Shown: positions 9,079 to 19,517, counted from the stretch's first letter. The stretch: DNA of 64,000 nt from Pseudomonas baltica (GCF_031880315.1 NZ_CP134771.1:3220001-3284000); one strand, 5' to 3'. Translations and numbers: made by a program. Notes: generated by a model not told the origin, from the letters alone.

Positions 9079-10521
9079 TCAGACCGAAATGCAGAGGTAT
9101 TTGATTTCCAGATAGTCCTCGATGCCGTACTTGGAGCCTTCACGGCCCAGGCCCGACGCCTTGATCCCACCGAACGGCGCGACCTCGTTGGAGATCAAGC
9201 CGGTGTTGATGCCGACCATGCCGTATTCCAGCGCTTCAGCGACACGGAACACGCGGCTCAGGTCGCGGGCATAGAAGTACGACGCCAGGCCGAACTCGGT
9301 GTCGTTGGCCATTGCGATGACTTCGGCTTCATCGGTAAAGCGGAACAGCGGCGCCAGTGGGCCGAAGGTCTCTTCCTTGGCCACGGCGGCGTCCTTGGAG
9401 ACGTTGACCAGCACGGTCGGCTCGAAGAAACTGCCTTCCAGCGCGTTGCCACCGGTCAGCACCTTGGCGCCTTTGCTCAGGGCGTCGGCGATGTGTTCCT
9501 TGACCTTGGCGACGGCTTTGTCGTCGATCAGCGGGCCGGTGGTGATGCCGTCTTCCAGACCGTTACCGATCTTGAGCTTGGACACCGCGACCTTGAGCTT
9601 CTCGGCGAACGCGTCGTACACGCCGTCCTGCACGTACAGGCGGTTGGCGCACACGCAGGTCTGGCCGTTGTTGCGGTACTTGGAGATGATCGCGCCTTCG
9701 ACGGCCTTATCCAGGTCCGCGTCGTCGAACACGATGAAGGGCGCGTTGCCACCCAGCTCCAGCGAGACTTTCTTGATGTCCTTGGCGCACTCGGCCATCA
9801 ACTGGCGACCGATTTCGGTCGAGCCGGTGAAGCTCAGTTTACGCACGATCGGGTTGCTGGTCAGCTCGCTGCCGATGTCGCCGGCGCTGCCGGTGACCAC
9901 GCTGAACACACCTTTAGGGATGCCGGCACGCTCAGCCAGCTCAGCCAGCGCCAACGCCGAGAACGGCGTTTGCGACGCGGGCTTGAGCACCATGGTGCAA
10001 CCGGCGGCCAGCGCCGGGCCGGCTTTACGGGTGATCATCGCCGCCGGGAAGTTCCACGGGGTGATGGCGGCGGTCACGCCAATCGGCTGCTTGATGACGA
10101 TCAGGCGCTTGTCCGGCTGGTGGCCCGGAATGGTGTCGCCATAGACGCGCTTGGCTTCTTCGGCAAACCACTCGATAAAGGAAGCGGCATAGGCGATCTC
10201 GCCCTTGGCCTCGGCCAGCGGCTTGCCCTGCTCCAGTGTCATCAGGCGGCCGAGGTCGTCCTGGTTCTCGAGCATCAGTTCGTACCAGCGACGCAGCTTG
10301 CCCGAGCGCTCTTTAGCGGTAAGAGCACGCCAGGCCGGCAGCGCCTTGTCGGCAGCCTCGATGGCACGGCGAGTCTCGGCGGCGCCCATTTTTGGCACGG
10401 TGCCGATGATTTCATTGGTGGCTGGGTTGTTGACCTTGATGGTCTGACCGCTGTCCGCATCGAGCCAGGCACCATCGACATAGGCTTGCTGGCGGAACAA
10501 GGACGAATCTTTGAGCTGCAT
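9079..10521 (-). CDS. gabD: Succinate-semialdehyde dehydrogenase (NADP+)
   Basis: A 480-residue aldehyde dehydrogenase, the usual GabD length. Catalytic motifs are SLELGGNAPF (general-base Glu) and NNGQTCVCANR (nucleophile Cys), with TPWNFPAAMITRK in the cofactor site and FGGIKASGLGREGSKYG at the C-terminus. It oxidises succinate semialdehyde to succinate for the TCA cycle. AGGA lies 7 nt before the ATG. It is the first gene of the gabDT unit and has a long upstream region shared with the tRNA-Arg promoter. Confidence 0.95.
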   Translation of the reverse strand: MQLKDSSLFRQQAYVDGAWLDADSGQTIKVNNPATNEIIGTVPKMGAAETRRAIEAADKALPAWRALTAKERSGKLRRWYELMLENQDDLGRLMTLEQGKPLAEAKGEIAYAASFIEWFAEEAKRVYGDTIPGHQPDKRLIVIKQPIGVTAAITPWNFPAAMITRKAGPALAAGCTMVLKPASQTPFSALALAELAERAGIPKGVFSVVTGSAGDIGSELTSNPIVRKLSFTGSTEIGRQLMAECAKDIKKVSLELGGNAPFIVFDDADLDKAVEGAIISKYRNNGQTCVCANRLYVQDGVYDAFAEKLKVAVSKLKIGNGLEDGITTGPLIDDKAVAKVKEHIADALSKGAKVLTGGNALEGSFFEPTVLVNVSKDAAVAKEETFGPLAPLFRFTDEAEVIAMANDTEFGLASYFYARDLSRVFRVAEALEYGMVGINTGLISNEVAPFGGIKASGLGREGSKYGIEDYLEIKYLCISV

Positions 10522-10831
10522 GTCGGCTTCCTTAACGGCACCCGTTGGCGGGCGCGAGGATAAATATGAAAAGGTGCCCAGGCTGAAGCGAAGGTTTGCA
10601 CAGGTGGGTGCAGGGCGTCAGCGACCAGACAATAGCGTTTGAAATCTCAAACGAATCCTAGGATCTATGGGGCCAAAGGACAATAGGCCGTTCGAAAAAA
10701 AGAACAATTGTAGCGGCAGATGTGGGTTTTTCCACTCACTGTGTGGGGTTTGACCACATACATCCTGAAATGATGTGCAGTTCGTCGCCATGGACGACGG
10801 GTATCGAGATGGGTATGATGGCGCCCGCGCT
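10522..10831. other. gabD / tRNA-Arg divergent regulatory region
   Basis: A 310-nt non-coding stretch. It holds the gabD leader and promoter region on the minus strand and the tRNA promoter on the plus strand. A small symmetry GTTC-N7-GAAC lies near 10,690. I see no convincing operator for a known GABA regulator and no coding potential. Confidence 0.5.
10791..10819 (+). promoter_or_regulatory. Promoter of tRNA-Arg(CCG)
   Basis: TGGACG (10791-10796) and TATGAT (10814-10819), 17 bp apart, give a sigma-70 promoter. A GC-rich discriminator (GCGCCCGCGC) starts one base after the -10, as is typical of stable-RNA promoters. The mature tRNA begins 12 nt downstream of the -10 box. Confidence 0.65.
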
Positions 10832-10908
10832 GCACCAGTAGCTCAGCTGGATAGAGTACTGCCCTCCGAAGGCAGGGGTCGTGGGTTCGAATCCCGCCTG
10901 GTGCACCA
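10832..10908 (+). tRNA. tRNA-Arg (anticodon CCG)
   Basis: A 77-nt cloverleaf. Acceptor GCACCAG pairs with CTGGTGC; the anticodon stem CTGCC/GGCAG encloses loop CTCCGAA with anticodon CCG (reads CGG). The T-loop is GTTCGAATC and CCA is encoded. Its 3' half is the attachment site of the genomic island that begins immediately downstream, so the tRNA stays intact but its original terminator is now 8.6 kb away. Confidence 0.97.
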
Positions 10909-10909
10909 T
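10875..10909 (+). repeat. attL: tRNA-Arg 3' end
   Basis: These 35 bp, covering the variable region, T-arm, acceptor and CCA of the tRNA, recur without a mismatch at 19518-19552. A phage-type integrase gene starts 114 nt downstream, the classical arrangement of tRNA-targeted islands. Confidence 0.93.
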
Positions 10910-10979
10910 CTTCTATCCCTTGTATTACAAGGGATTAGCTTCACTGCCAGAAACCTGTCCTAGTCCTGAAAGTCATTTT

Positions 10980-11001
10980 TGCCACAAATTTGCCACACTC
11001 A
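10980..11001 (+). repeat. 22-bp repeat upstream of integrase
   Basis: This stretch, with two TGCCACA cores, matches 13237-13258 at 21 of 22 positions. The copies flank the disrupted integrase plus IS3 element. It may be an integrase arm-type binding site or a scar from a second, lost integrase unit. Confidence 0.5.
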
Positions 11002-11022
11002 AGTGTGGCGGGAATGGTCGAA

Positions 11023-11811
11023 ATGGCAACAATCAGGAATCGCGGCCCAGCCGTTAGGAAAGGGCAGTGGGAAGCGCAAATTCGCCGTAAGGGCTATCCA
11101 GCCCAGCGCAAAACCTTCGAAACCAAATCCGATGCTCAAGCTTGGGCGCGCATGATCGAAAGCGAAATCGACCGGGGCATCTTTGTCTCTCGCGTCGAGG
11201 CTGAACGCACCGCCTTTCATCAACTCATTGATCGCTACATCTCCGAAATTGCTCCGAAGCACAAAGGCGCGTATTCGGAAATCAAACGCCTGGAAGCGCT
11301 CAAGCGTCATCCGCTGGCGACGCGCATCGTCGCCACCCTCACCTCTTCAGATTTCGCCCGCTACCGTGACGAGCGCCTGAAGATCCGCAAGGGCAATACG
11401 GTGAAGCGTGAGCTGGCTTTGTTTCAGTGCGTGATCGAAGTCGCTCGCCGCGAGTGGGGAATCCATCTTGCCGAGAATCCGGTGCGGATGGTCAGCCGTC
11501 CCAGCTACAACGACGAACGCTCGCGACGGCTCGATCCAATTGAAGAGCAATACATGCTCGGAGCCTTGGAGCTTCGTGAGCGACGTGCCGATGGGACCTA
11601 CGCCGATGCATCACACAACCCCTGGATACGGCCCATCGTCCAATTGGCGCTTGAGACAGCAATGCGCCGTGGCGGGATTTTCGAGCTGCGCTGGAAGCAT
11701 GTGAACCTGGATCGTAGAACCGCGCACCTACCCGCGACGAAGAACGGACTGCCCAGAACCGTCCCGCTTTCGCCGAAGGCTATTCAGTTGCTTAATGTAG
11801 TGGTCTACTAA
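11023..11811 (+). pseudogene. Tyrosine recombinase (phage integrase), 3'-truncated by IS3
   Basis: The N-terminal 260 or so residues of a tyrosine integrase. There is an N-terminal SAM-like/arm-binding part (KGQWEAQIRRKGYPAQRKTF) and a core-binding domain. The catalytic domain begins with the first Arg (ALETAMRRGGIFELRWKHV) and the beta-hairpin Lys (TKNGLPRTVPL). The HxxR, His and Tyr nucleophile are missing because reading enters the IS3 left end at 11796; the last residues (VVVY) and the stop come from the IS. No remainder of the gene is recognisable beyond the IS at 13031. ATG 11023 (MATIRNRGPAV) is the chosen start; ATG 11014 is possible. Confidence 0.9.
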
Positions 11812-11859
11812 CCCCGGACACCTTTTTAGGCGAAAATGATCGCCACACAGAGGTGTTCG

Positions 11860-13022
<1,163 letters not shown>

Positions 13023-13030
13023 CCACTACA

Positions 13031-13360
13031 CGATTGACGTTACCGCCAACTTTAACTTGGTGATAGCGCAAGGCTACCACGCCAGTCGTTAGCTGAAAGC
13101 CAGCGCGGATGATGCTCATGCGGCACGAGCTTTGGTCAGCTGTAGGTCGGCAGCCGATCCGTTCAGCTAATGGATGTGAATCAAAGGGTCAATTTGGTCA
13201 CCACCCACGCTGCCAATGACGACGGCAGTTTTCCAATGCCACAATTTTGCCACACTCACCCCACTAACCGGGGCGAAAACTCGCTAACCCCAGCTAACAC
13301 AACCCGTTGATTTCGTAGCTAATCCCCGCTAACGTATTGATTCTAAACGCCGACTTTTAG
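13031..13360. other. Non-coding junction DNA in island
   Basis: 330 nt between the IS3 right end and the IS66 relic. There is no plausible gene. It contains the second copy of the 22-bp TGCCACA repeat (13237-13258) and a stretch of short GCTAAC repeats (about 13261-13333), probably old recombination debris. Confidence 0.5.
13237..13258 (+). repeat. 22-bp repeat, second copy
   Basis: Matches 10980-11001 with one mismatch. It lies 207 nt beyond the IS3 right end, so the two copies bracket the broken integrase and IS3. Confidence 0.5.
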
Positions 13361-13857
13361 GACTCCATCGGCGGGTTGTACGAAGTCGAACGGCAGGCCA
13401 AGGACATGAGCGATGAAGATCGCTGGCGATTACGCCAAGAAGTTGCGGTGCCCGTCGCTGAGAAGTTGCATGAGTGGATGTTGGCTCAGCGCTTGTGCCC
13501 GAGGGATCGGCCACGGCCAAGGCACTGGATACAGCCTCAAACGCTGGGTAGCGCTGACGCGCTACCTGGATCATGGTGCTGTGCCCATCGACAATAACCC
13601 GGTCGAAAATACGATCAGGCCATGGGCGCTTGGCCGTTCCAACTGGCTGTTTGCTGGGTCGCTGCGCAGTGGTAAACGGGCTGCGCCGATCATGAGTCTG
13701 ATCCAGTCGGCACGCATGAACGGGCATAATCCGTATGCATACCTCAAGGATGTGCTGATGCGGCTGCAGACGCAGAAGGCCAGTGGGATCGAGCAGTTGC
13801 TGCCGCATCAGTGGATGTCGAGCTGAACTACGCAAGGCGTATTCCCCGTACGCTTAC
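13361..13857 (+). pseudogene. IS66-family transposase (TnpC) C-terminal relic
   Basis: Fragments of an IS66 transposase in three frames. DSIGGLYEVERQAKDMSDED runs from 13361. A missing base near 13496 shifts to VPEGSATAKALD, and a second missing base near 13531 shifts to YSLKRWVALTRYLDHG, PIDNNPVENTIRPWALGRSN and PYAYLKDVLMRL, ending at the stop after 13826. The tip GTACGCTTAC at 13848-13857 is the right terminal inverted repeat (IS66 ends start GTAAGCG). The N-terminal two thirds and the left end are absent, so it is dead. Confidence 0.9.
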
Positions 13858-14849
13858 GATGAAACGCCGATGCGAACTGGTTCTGGAGTGGGGATAAGAA
13901 GAATCTTACCAACCGTTCCACGGCGTTCGATCAGGGTATGGGCGTGTGCGGCTTGTGACATAGGCACTTCAGCGGCGATTGTCGGTACGATAATCCCTTT
14001 GCGGTAGAGCATGAATAAATCGTCTGTGCGACAGCGGCGCTCTTCGGGTCCGGTCAATACATTCCAAAGGTCGCCTCCAGTGATGGTGAGAGAGCGATCC
14101 ATCAAGGCTCGTGGATTGATCGGGGGCGGTTCTCCGCCCGCGAAGCCAAAGAAAACGACACGACCGCCTGTTCGTAAAGCTTCCATGCTTTTTAGCAGAG
14201 TACTGCCCGTAGACTCATAGACGACATCTGCCCCTCTTCCGAAGTGGCTGAGAATCTGTTGTGCCCAATCTTCGTCATTGGATAACACCAGACGGGCGCC
14301 CAGCGCTTTCACAACCGCTGCTTTCTGTGGGTTCGATGTCAAGCCTACGACGGTCACACCGCGTGCAACCAGCATCTGAGTGATGAGGATTCCGACTCCA
14401 CCGGCCGCAGCATGCACCAGTGCAATGTCGCCCTCTTTGGCGACGTAGCTATCTTGTATGAGATATTGCGCGGTTAGGCCCTGGAGCATAATGGCGGCAG
14501 CTATTTCGTAAGGTATGTCGTCGGGTAGCTTGACTAACTTGTCCAACGCGACAGCGACCAGTTCTGCGTTGGCGCGTGGGCTGTCGGCGAAGGCGACACG
14601 ATCTCCTACCTTGAACGTATCGCTATGCCCAAGCAGCTCAACAATAACTCCTGCTCCTTCATAGCCCAGGATCCAAGGTGGCGTTGCTTCCATATGGTAG
14701 TTGCCTTGGCGACGATAGACGTCTGCATAATTCAACCCTGCCGCTTTGATGCTGACTAGAGCCTGACCTTCCAAGAGCTGAGGGTCGGAGACTTGCCGCC
14801 ACTCTAAAACGTCTGGTGAACCAAAATGATCGAACACTACTGCACGCAT
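13854..14849 (-). CDS. Zinc-independent quinone oxidoreductase (MDR superfamily)
   Basis: A 331-residue NADPH-dependent quinone reductase/enoyl reductase-like protein. The N-terminal GroES-like domain includes ALVSIKAAGLNYADVYRRQG and GYEGAGVIVE. The NADP-binding motif is HAAAGGVGILITQML. Catalytic-zinc ligands are absent, as in the QOR/zeta-crystallin class. The ATG at 14849 (MRAVVFDHFGSPDVLEW) is the conserved start. It follows the SDR gene by 73 nt and is probably cotranscribed. Oddity: its TAA stop lies inside the IS66 terminal repeat (GTAAGCG), so the last residues were set by that insertion; the native tail may have been a few residues longer. Confidence 0.88.
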   Translation of the reverse strand: MRAVVFDHFGSPDVLEWRQVSDPQLLEGQALVSIKAAGLNYADVYRRQGNYHMEATPPWILGYEGAGVIVELLGHSDTFKVGDRVAFADSPRANAELVAVALDKLVKLPDDIPYEIAAAIMLQGLTAQYLIQDSYVAKEGDIALVHAAAGGVGILITQMLVARGVTVVGLTSNPQKAAVVKALGARLVLSNDEDWAQQILSHFGRGADVVYESTGSTLLKSMEALRTGGRVVFFGFAGGEPPPINPRALMDRSLTITGGDLWNVLTGPEERRCRTDDLFMLYRKGIIVPTIAAEVPMSQAAHAHTLIERRGTVGKILLIPTPEPVRIGVSS

Positions 14850-14922
14850 GTTATTACCCTGATTCAGTGCTATGGCACTTGATTGGACACGCTTTGGTCG
14901 ACCCGCATGTATCCAGGTCATA

Positions 14923-15633
14923 TCAAACTGAGCGGGTGACGCCTCCGTCGACTCTGATATTTTGGCCTGTGATGTAGGCCGCTCCTTCTGAGGCGAGAAA
15001 GGCGATGGCAGCGGCCACCTCTTCGCTAGTCCCATACCGTTTGAGCGGCACGCTGTCACGCCGCTCCTCGGTGCCAGGCAGGCTGTCAATCCAACCTGGC
15101 AGTACATTATTCATGCGAATATTTTCAGCAGCATATGTCTGCGTAAAAACTTTGGTGAATGAGGCAAGTCCTGCGCGAAAAACCGCTGATGTCGGGAATA
15201 GGTCACTCGGTTCGAACGTCCAGGCGGAGGAAATATTGATGATGGCGCCGCCGTTCTGTTTTTGCATGTAAGGCGTCACTGCTCTCGTCGCTCGAATGAC
15301 GTTTAACAGATACACGTCCATTCCGCGATGCCACTCATCATCCGTAATATCCAGGATTGGCGCACGGGGGCCGTGTCCGGCACTGTTAACCAACACGTCG
15401 ATACGCCCCCATTGCTCAACCACCGCTTTTATCAAGCGATCAATGTCATCGACGGATTGGTTCGAACCAGTGATGCCTATGCCGCCCAGATCCTCGGCTA
15501 GGGATTGACCTTTACCGGATGAAGACAAAATTCCAATTTTGAATCCATCCGCGGCCAAACGGCGCGCGGCCGCTGCTCCCATACCGCTACCACCTGCAAT
15601 GATCACTGCCACCTTGGAGTCGAGCATGTCCAA
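14923..15633 (-). CDS. SDR-family oxidoreductase with altered active site
   Basis: A 236-residue Rossmann protein. The nucleotide loop is IIAGGSGMGAAAAR, followed by LVNSAGHGPRAP and the catalytic-Ser segment INISSAW. The C-terminus GQNIRVDGGVTRSV is typical of SDRs. The expected YxxxK is not there: the aligned stretch reads FPTSAVFRAGLASFTK, with Ser at the Tyr place and Arg at the Lys place, although FTK follows eight residues later. Related SDRs with this RAGLASFTK pattern exist, so it may be a subfamily trait. The substrate is unknown. It is the first gene of a pair with the quinone reductase, divergent from the LysR regulator. Confidence 0.85.
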   Translation of the reverse strand: MDMLDSKVAVIIAGGSGMGAAAARRLAADGFKIGILSSSGKGQSLAEDLGGIGITGSNQSVDDIDRLIKAVVEQWGRIDVLVNSAGHGPRAPILDITDDEWHRGMDVYLLNVIRATRAVTPYMQKQNGGAIINISSAWTFEPSDLFPTSAVFRAGLASFTKVFTQTYAAENIRMNNVLPGWIDSLPGTEERRDSVPLKRYGTSEEVAAAIAFLASEGAAYITGQNIRVDGGVTRSV

Positions 15634-15807
15634 TCCTCTGCTGAGTTCGCTGTTAAGCGTTCAATTTAGTGCCAACAGGGGGCAGTTACTATTGATTTAT
15701 TAACTCTTCAGAGTGTAGAAATACTACAGGCTCCGAGAGCCGAGAGCCGTTTTTGCGGGTCCGGATTGCTCGGGCAGTGAAGCTTTTATTTGATCTTGGA
15801 GCAGGGG

Positions 15808-16716
15808 ATGGCATTGGGCAGAACCCGCCGTTTAGGTCAGGCGTTGCTTGGCCAGCTCGTGGCGTTCGAAGCGACCGCTCGGCTAAATAGTTTTCGCGCT
15901 GCGGCTGATGAGCTTCATCTTACGACAGGTGCCGTGGCGCAACAGATACGGCTGATGGAACAAAAACTGGGTATGAAATTGTTTGAGCGATTACCACGCG
16001 GGACTCGTCTGCTAACTGAAGCTGAAGGTTTTTTAAACAAAGTCCAGCTCGCCTTGGACCTTGTCGATGACGCAACACACGAAATAACATCCCTGCGAAG
16101 CACCACGGCAATACAAGCGATTACGCTTAGCACCACGAGCGCCTTTGCGAGTCGTTGGCTGATTCCAAAACTAGCTCATCTAAGCATTGTCGAGCCCCAG
16201 GTATCGATCATGATTGATGCATCCGAGGCGCTCCGCCCGTTGAAGGGGCCCGGTTCGGTTGATGTGGCGATTCGCTGGGGCGAACCTCCTTTCTTAGGCT
16301 GCTGGGCTTGCCCATTGCACTCCGGCAGGGCCATTCCCGTTTGCTCACCTGAATTGAAAGAAGCCTATCGCTGGGAAACTATCAGTGACCTTTTGCGCAA
16401 CGCTCCGTTGATCGCCGACTCGCATGACAACTGGGCGAAATGGGTCACAGCAAACGGGCCGCGAACAACATCGAGTGTACAAAGATTTTCGCAAACCAGT
16501 CTGGCGATTGAGGCCGCCGAGCAGGGCTTAGGGGTCGCTTTGGTCTCTGAAGTTTTGGTAGGGGATGCCTTGAGGATCGGAACGCTCGTGGAAGCCCTGA
16601 CAACTCCAGACTACTTGGATATCCGTGCCGGGTTTTACCTGCTCACTGCTACCGAGCCAGATCCAGGTTCCCCATTAGGTAGGGTGGTGAGTTGGTTACG
16701 CAGCAATACTGTTTGA
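15808..16716 (+). CDS. LysR-family transcriptional regulator
   Basis: A 302-residue LTTR. The N-terminal winged HTH (LVAFEATARLNSFRAAADELH ... GAVAQQIRLMEQKLGMKLFE) precedes a LysR substrate-binding domain of the GcvA-like type (about 95-295). GGAG lies 6 nt before ATG 15808; an upstream TTG (15790) in frame is less likely. It is divergent from the SDR-quinone reductase pair across 174 nt of AT-rich DNA, the classic placement for a regulator of its neighbours. Its inducer is unknown. Confidence 0.9.
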   Translation: MALGRTRRLGQALLGQLVAFEATARLNSFRAAADELHLTTGAVAQQIRLMEQKLGMKLFERLPRGTRLLTEAEGFLNKVQLALDLVDDATHEITSLRSTTAIQAITLSTTSAFASRWLIPKLAHLSIVEPQVSIMIDASEALRPLKGPGSVDVAIRWGEPPFLGCWACPLHSGRAIPVCSPELKEAYRWETISDLLRNAPLIADSHDNWAKWVTANGPRTTSSVQRFSQTSLAIEAAEQGLGVALVSEVLVGDALRIGTLVEALTTPDYLDIRAGFYLLTATEPDPGSPLGRVVSWLRSNTV

Positions 16717-16807
16717 AAGAGGAGGTTGCGGTAGCGGGCTTCACCACCGCTACCGTGGGTATTTGATGCCCATCGTCCCGAGGGCGAAGCCCCTGGTGCC
16801 GGCATGC

Positions 16808-17734
16808 TCAGGAATGAAAGTGTGGCAGCACCTGTGTCGACAGGTCTTCAATTACTGTGCTGACGTCGCGCTGACTTCGGCGTAGATGCAGGGCCACATG
16901 TTGCACGCCTGCGTCGCGTAGAGTCTGCAATTCAGCGATCAACCCCCTGGCTCCGGTCTGCATGCCGAAATGAAACCGCCGCAGAGGAGCCTCCGGATCT
17001 GCCTCCAGGTCCAGGTGGATGAATGTGATGTAAGGTTTGTCGCCGGCGACCTGGCGCCACATTGCTATACGCTTGTGATGGTCTTCAGGTGTTCCTGGGT
17101 AGCTCAGCCAACCGTCCATGTGCTGGCCGACCCATTCTGGCGTCTGCTGAGCCAGTCCGGCCACCAAGAGCGGCAATGCGCTGTGAGGCTGCGGGACCAA
17201 TTGTGCGCCGTTGTGCAGCGATCCCTCACCGTTGTGCCGGATCAGTTCGACAGCGCGCCGGAATACTTCACTACGGCCGGCGAAGTCCAGGCCGAACAGT
17301 GGATACTCCATGGGGCGATCACCACTGGCAACGCCAAGGAGCAAGCGCCCGTCACTGAGCTGGTCGACGCTGTTGGCGGATTTCAATGTCAGCCAGGGTC
17401 GGCGAAGCGGCAGCACCACTGCTGCGGTCCCCAGCATGGCATTGCGAGTGATACCCGCCAGGTATCCGAGGTATGCGAATACCTCGAACACCTGGGCCGC
17501 GTCACCAAACGATGGGTCATAGAGTGGTACGTCACGTACCCAAAGCGCCGAGAACCCACTTTCATCTGCCTGACGGGCCAGTTCCCCATGTCGGTGCATG
17601 TCCGGTACCCCGAAGGGGCGCCCCTGCTTCTCGCGCAGCTGTTGGCCGGCTGTGGACCAGTCATTATCCAGCGGCAACTCCAGGCCAATTGAAAAACCGC
17701 CAGTGCCAATCAGGCGTTGAAATCTTGGATGCAT
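16808..17734 (-). CDS. Luciferase-like (LLM class) flavin oxidoreductase
   Basis: A 308-residue TIM-barrel protein of the F420/FMN-dependent luciferase-like family. Evidence includes ELARQADESGFSALWVRDVPLYDPSFGD, GTAAVVLPLRRPWLTLKSANSVDQLSDGR and LLLGVASGD motifs. Such enzymes use reduced flavin and oxygen on varied substrates; this one's substrate is unknown. It starts 15 nt after the MFS exporter stop and probably shares its message. Both point toward the end of the LysR gene. Confidence 0.85.
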   Translation of the reverse strand: MHPRFQRLIGTGGFSIGLELPLDNDWSTAGQQLREKQGRPFGVPDMHRHGELARQADESGFSALWVRDVPLYDPSFGDAAQVFEVFAYLGYLAGITRNAMLGTAAVVLPLRRPWLTLKSANSVDQLSDGRLLLGVASGDRPMEYPLFGLDFAGRSEVFRRAVELIRHNGEGSLHNGAQLVPQPHSALPLLVAGLAQQTPEWVGQHMDGWLSYPGTPEDHHKRIAMWRQVAGDKPYITFIHLDLEADPEAPLRRFHFGMQTGARGLIAELQTLRDAGVQHVALHLRRSQRDVSTVIEDLSTQVLPHFHS

Positions 17735-17749
17735 GGTTCGCTTCCCTGA

Positions 17750-18946
17750 TCAGTGAGCCGATACGCTAATAGGCGTAGTCGACAAAGGTTGGTGTTTGTC
17801 GAGCCGGCCGCTTAGGACAGTCAGGACGTAGGCAACCAACACCACCAAACCACCGATCCAAGCGGTATTGATCAGGCCGAAGTTCTCGACGATCAAACCA
17901 CCTCCCCAGGCGCCCCCGGCGATACCCAGGTTGAACGCGGCGATATTGAGGCCCGAAGCGACATCGACGGCGCGAGGGGTGTGCAATTGGGCTTGACGCA
18001 CGACATAGACCTGCAAGCCTGGTACGTTGCCGAACGCAACCGCGCCCCAGAGGAGTACCGTGAGCAAGGCAAGCCAGGGTGAACTCGCAGTAAAGGTCAG
18101 TAGGATCAATACGGCGGCAAGCGCCAGGAAGATGATTTTCAGCGCACCCACCGGGCCTTTACGGTCGGCAAGTTTGCCTCCCCAGATATTACCGATGGCC
18201 ACCGAAACACCGTACACCAGGAGCACCAGTCCAACTGTCGACGGTTCGAAACCGGAGATATCTTGAAGGATTGGTGCAAGGTAGGTGAACGCAATGAAAG
18301 ACCCGCCGTAGCCAATGGCCGTCATGGCGTACACCAATAACAGGCGAGGCTGCTTCAAGACTTGCAGTTGTTGCATGATCGATGCAGGGGCGCTGTGGTG
18401 AATGTTCTTCGGCACGAAGATAAGGCTACCGACGAATGCAATGACGCCAAGGGCCGAGACAGCCAGAAAGGTTTCGCGCCAACCGAAATGTTGCCCGATG
18501 AAGGTGCCCAAAGGAACGCCTGTGACCAAGGCAACCGTCAGGCCAGTAAACATGATTGCGATAGCGCTCGCGGCTTTCTCCTTGGAAACCAGGCTGGTGG
18601 CGATGGTCGATCCAATCGAGAAGAACACCCCATGCGCAAGACCGGTCACAATTCGCGCGATGATCAATGACTCATAGCTTGGGGCTTTCCAGGCGAGCAG
18701 GTTGCCAAGGGTGAACAGCACCATCAATGACAGCAGTAGGGGTTTGCGCGGCACTTTTCCAGAAAGTGCGGTGAGGAGTGGTGCGCCAATGGCGACGCCG
18801 AGAGCGTAAAGGCTGACGAGCAGCCCCGCCGAGGGGAGAGTGACGCCTAGATCATTCGCAATTGTCGGTAGTAGGCCGACGATGACGAATTCGGTGGTTC
18901 CAATCGCGAATGCGCTCAGGGTCAAAGCAAGTAAGGCTATGGGCAT
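17750..18946 (-). CDS. MFS drug/sugar efflux transporter (DHA1, AraJ/YdhP-like)
   Basis: A 398-residue, 12-helix major facilitator. The signature TTEFVIVGLLPTIANDLGV lies in helix 1, and the loop between helices 2 and 3 reads LSGKVPRKPLL. It resembles arabinose/purine exporters of the DHA1 group. GGAG lies 8 nt before the ATG. It is the first gene of a two-gene unit with the LLM oxidoreductase; together they suggest modification and export of a small toxic compound (inference). Confidence 0.88.
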   Translation of the reverse strand: MPIALLALTLSAFAIGTTEFVIVGLLPTIANDLGVTLPSAGLLVSLYALGVAIGAPLLTALSGKVPRKPLLLSLMVLFTLGNLLAWKAPSYESLIIARIVTGLAHGVFFSIGSTIATSLVSKEKAASAIAIMFTGLTVALVTGVPLGTFIGQHFGWRETFLAVSALGVIAFVGSLIFVPKNIHHSAPASIMQQLQVLKQPRLLLVYAMTAIGYGGSFIAFTYLAPILQDISGFEPSTVGLVLLVYGVSVAIGNIWGGKLADRKGPVGALKIIFLALAAVLILLTFTASSPWLALLTVLLWGAVAFGNVPGLQVYVVRQAQLHTPRAVDVASGLNIAAFNLGIAGGAWGGGLIVENFGLINTAWIGGLVVLVAYVLTVLSGRLDKHQPLSTTPISVSAH

Positions 18947-19289
18947 GGTTGCCGCTCCAAGGATGTGTGGAGCGGAGTTTGTGAGTTTTATTCATGCCGA
19001 AAAAGATCGGCGTAGGTAAATGATATTTGCTCCAAAGTCACGAATAGCGTCGACGTGAGCGTGATCCGGCTCTAAGTTCAATGCCTCGATGATGCTGCTG
19101 AGGTCTGCGCCTCGTAAGCACGACGAAGCTGAAACAGCGGTAGAGCAGCAGTTACCACATATCCAAATGGCCAGCTAGATGACTTGAGCGGACGTGTACC
19201 TCGCATCGGCACGGTTCACGCTCTACCCGTAGACCTAACAGAGATATGCGTGCGGCGTACCTTCGCGGGTGCTAAAGACAAACTGTCTG

Positions 19290-19385
19290 TTGAAAAACAC
19301 GGCCCAACTGACCACGCTGTTCGCCCTGTCGAACCTGTGGATGGCTCGAAAACGACTGATGGGTTTGGGTGAGTTGCGCACTTAA
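19290..19385 (+). pseudogene. IS5-type transposase C-terminal relic
   Basis: 32 codons read LKNTAQLTTLFALSNLWMAR then KRLMGLGELRT and a stop, the characteristic C-terminus of IS5-family transposases. No upstream catalytic part remains. Confidence 0.75.
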
Positions 19386-19517
19386 CACGGAGAGCCGAGC
19401 GGAAAACGCTCCGCTGCACACTGTATTAGGCCGTTTTTCCGGAAATAGCGCTGTGTGCCTGGTGAATTACGGCCTGCCATCGCTGCGCGGCAAGTTGATC
19501 GGAGCATCCCTAGGTCG

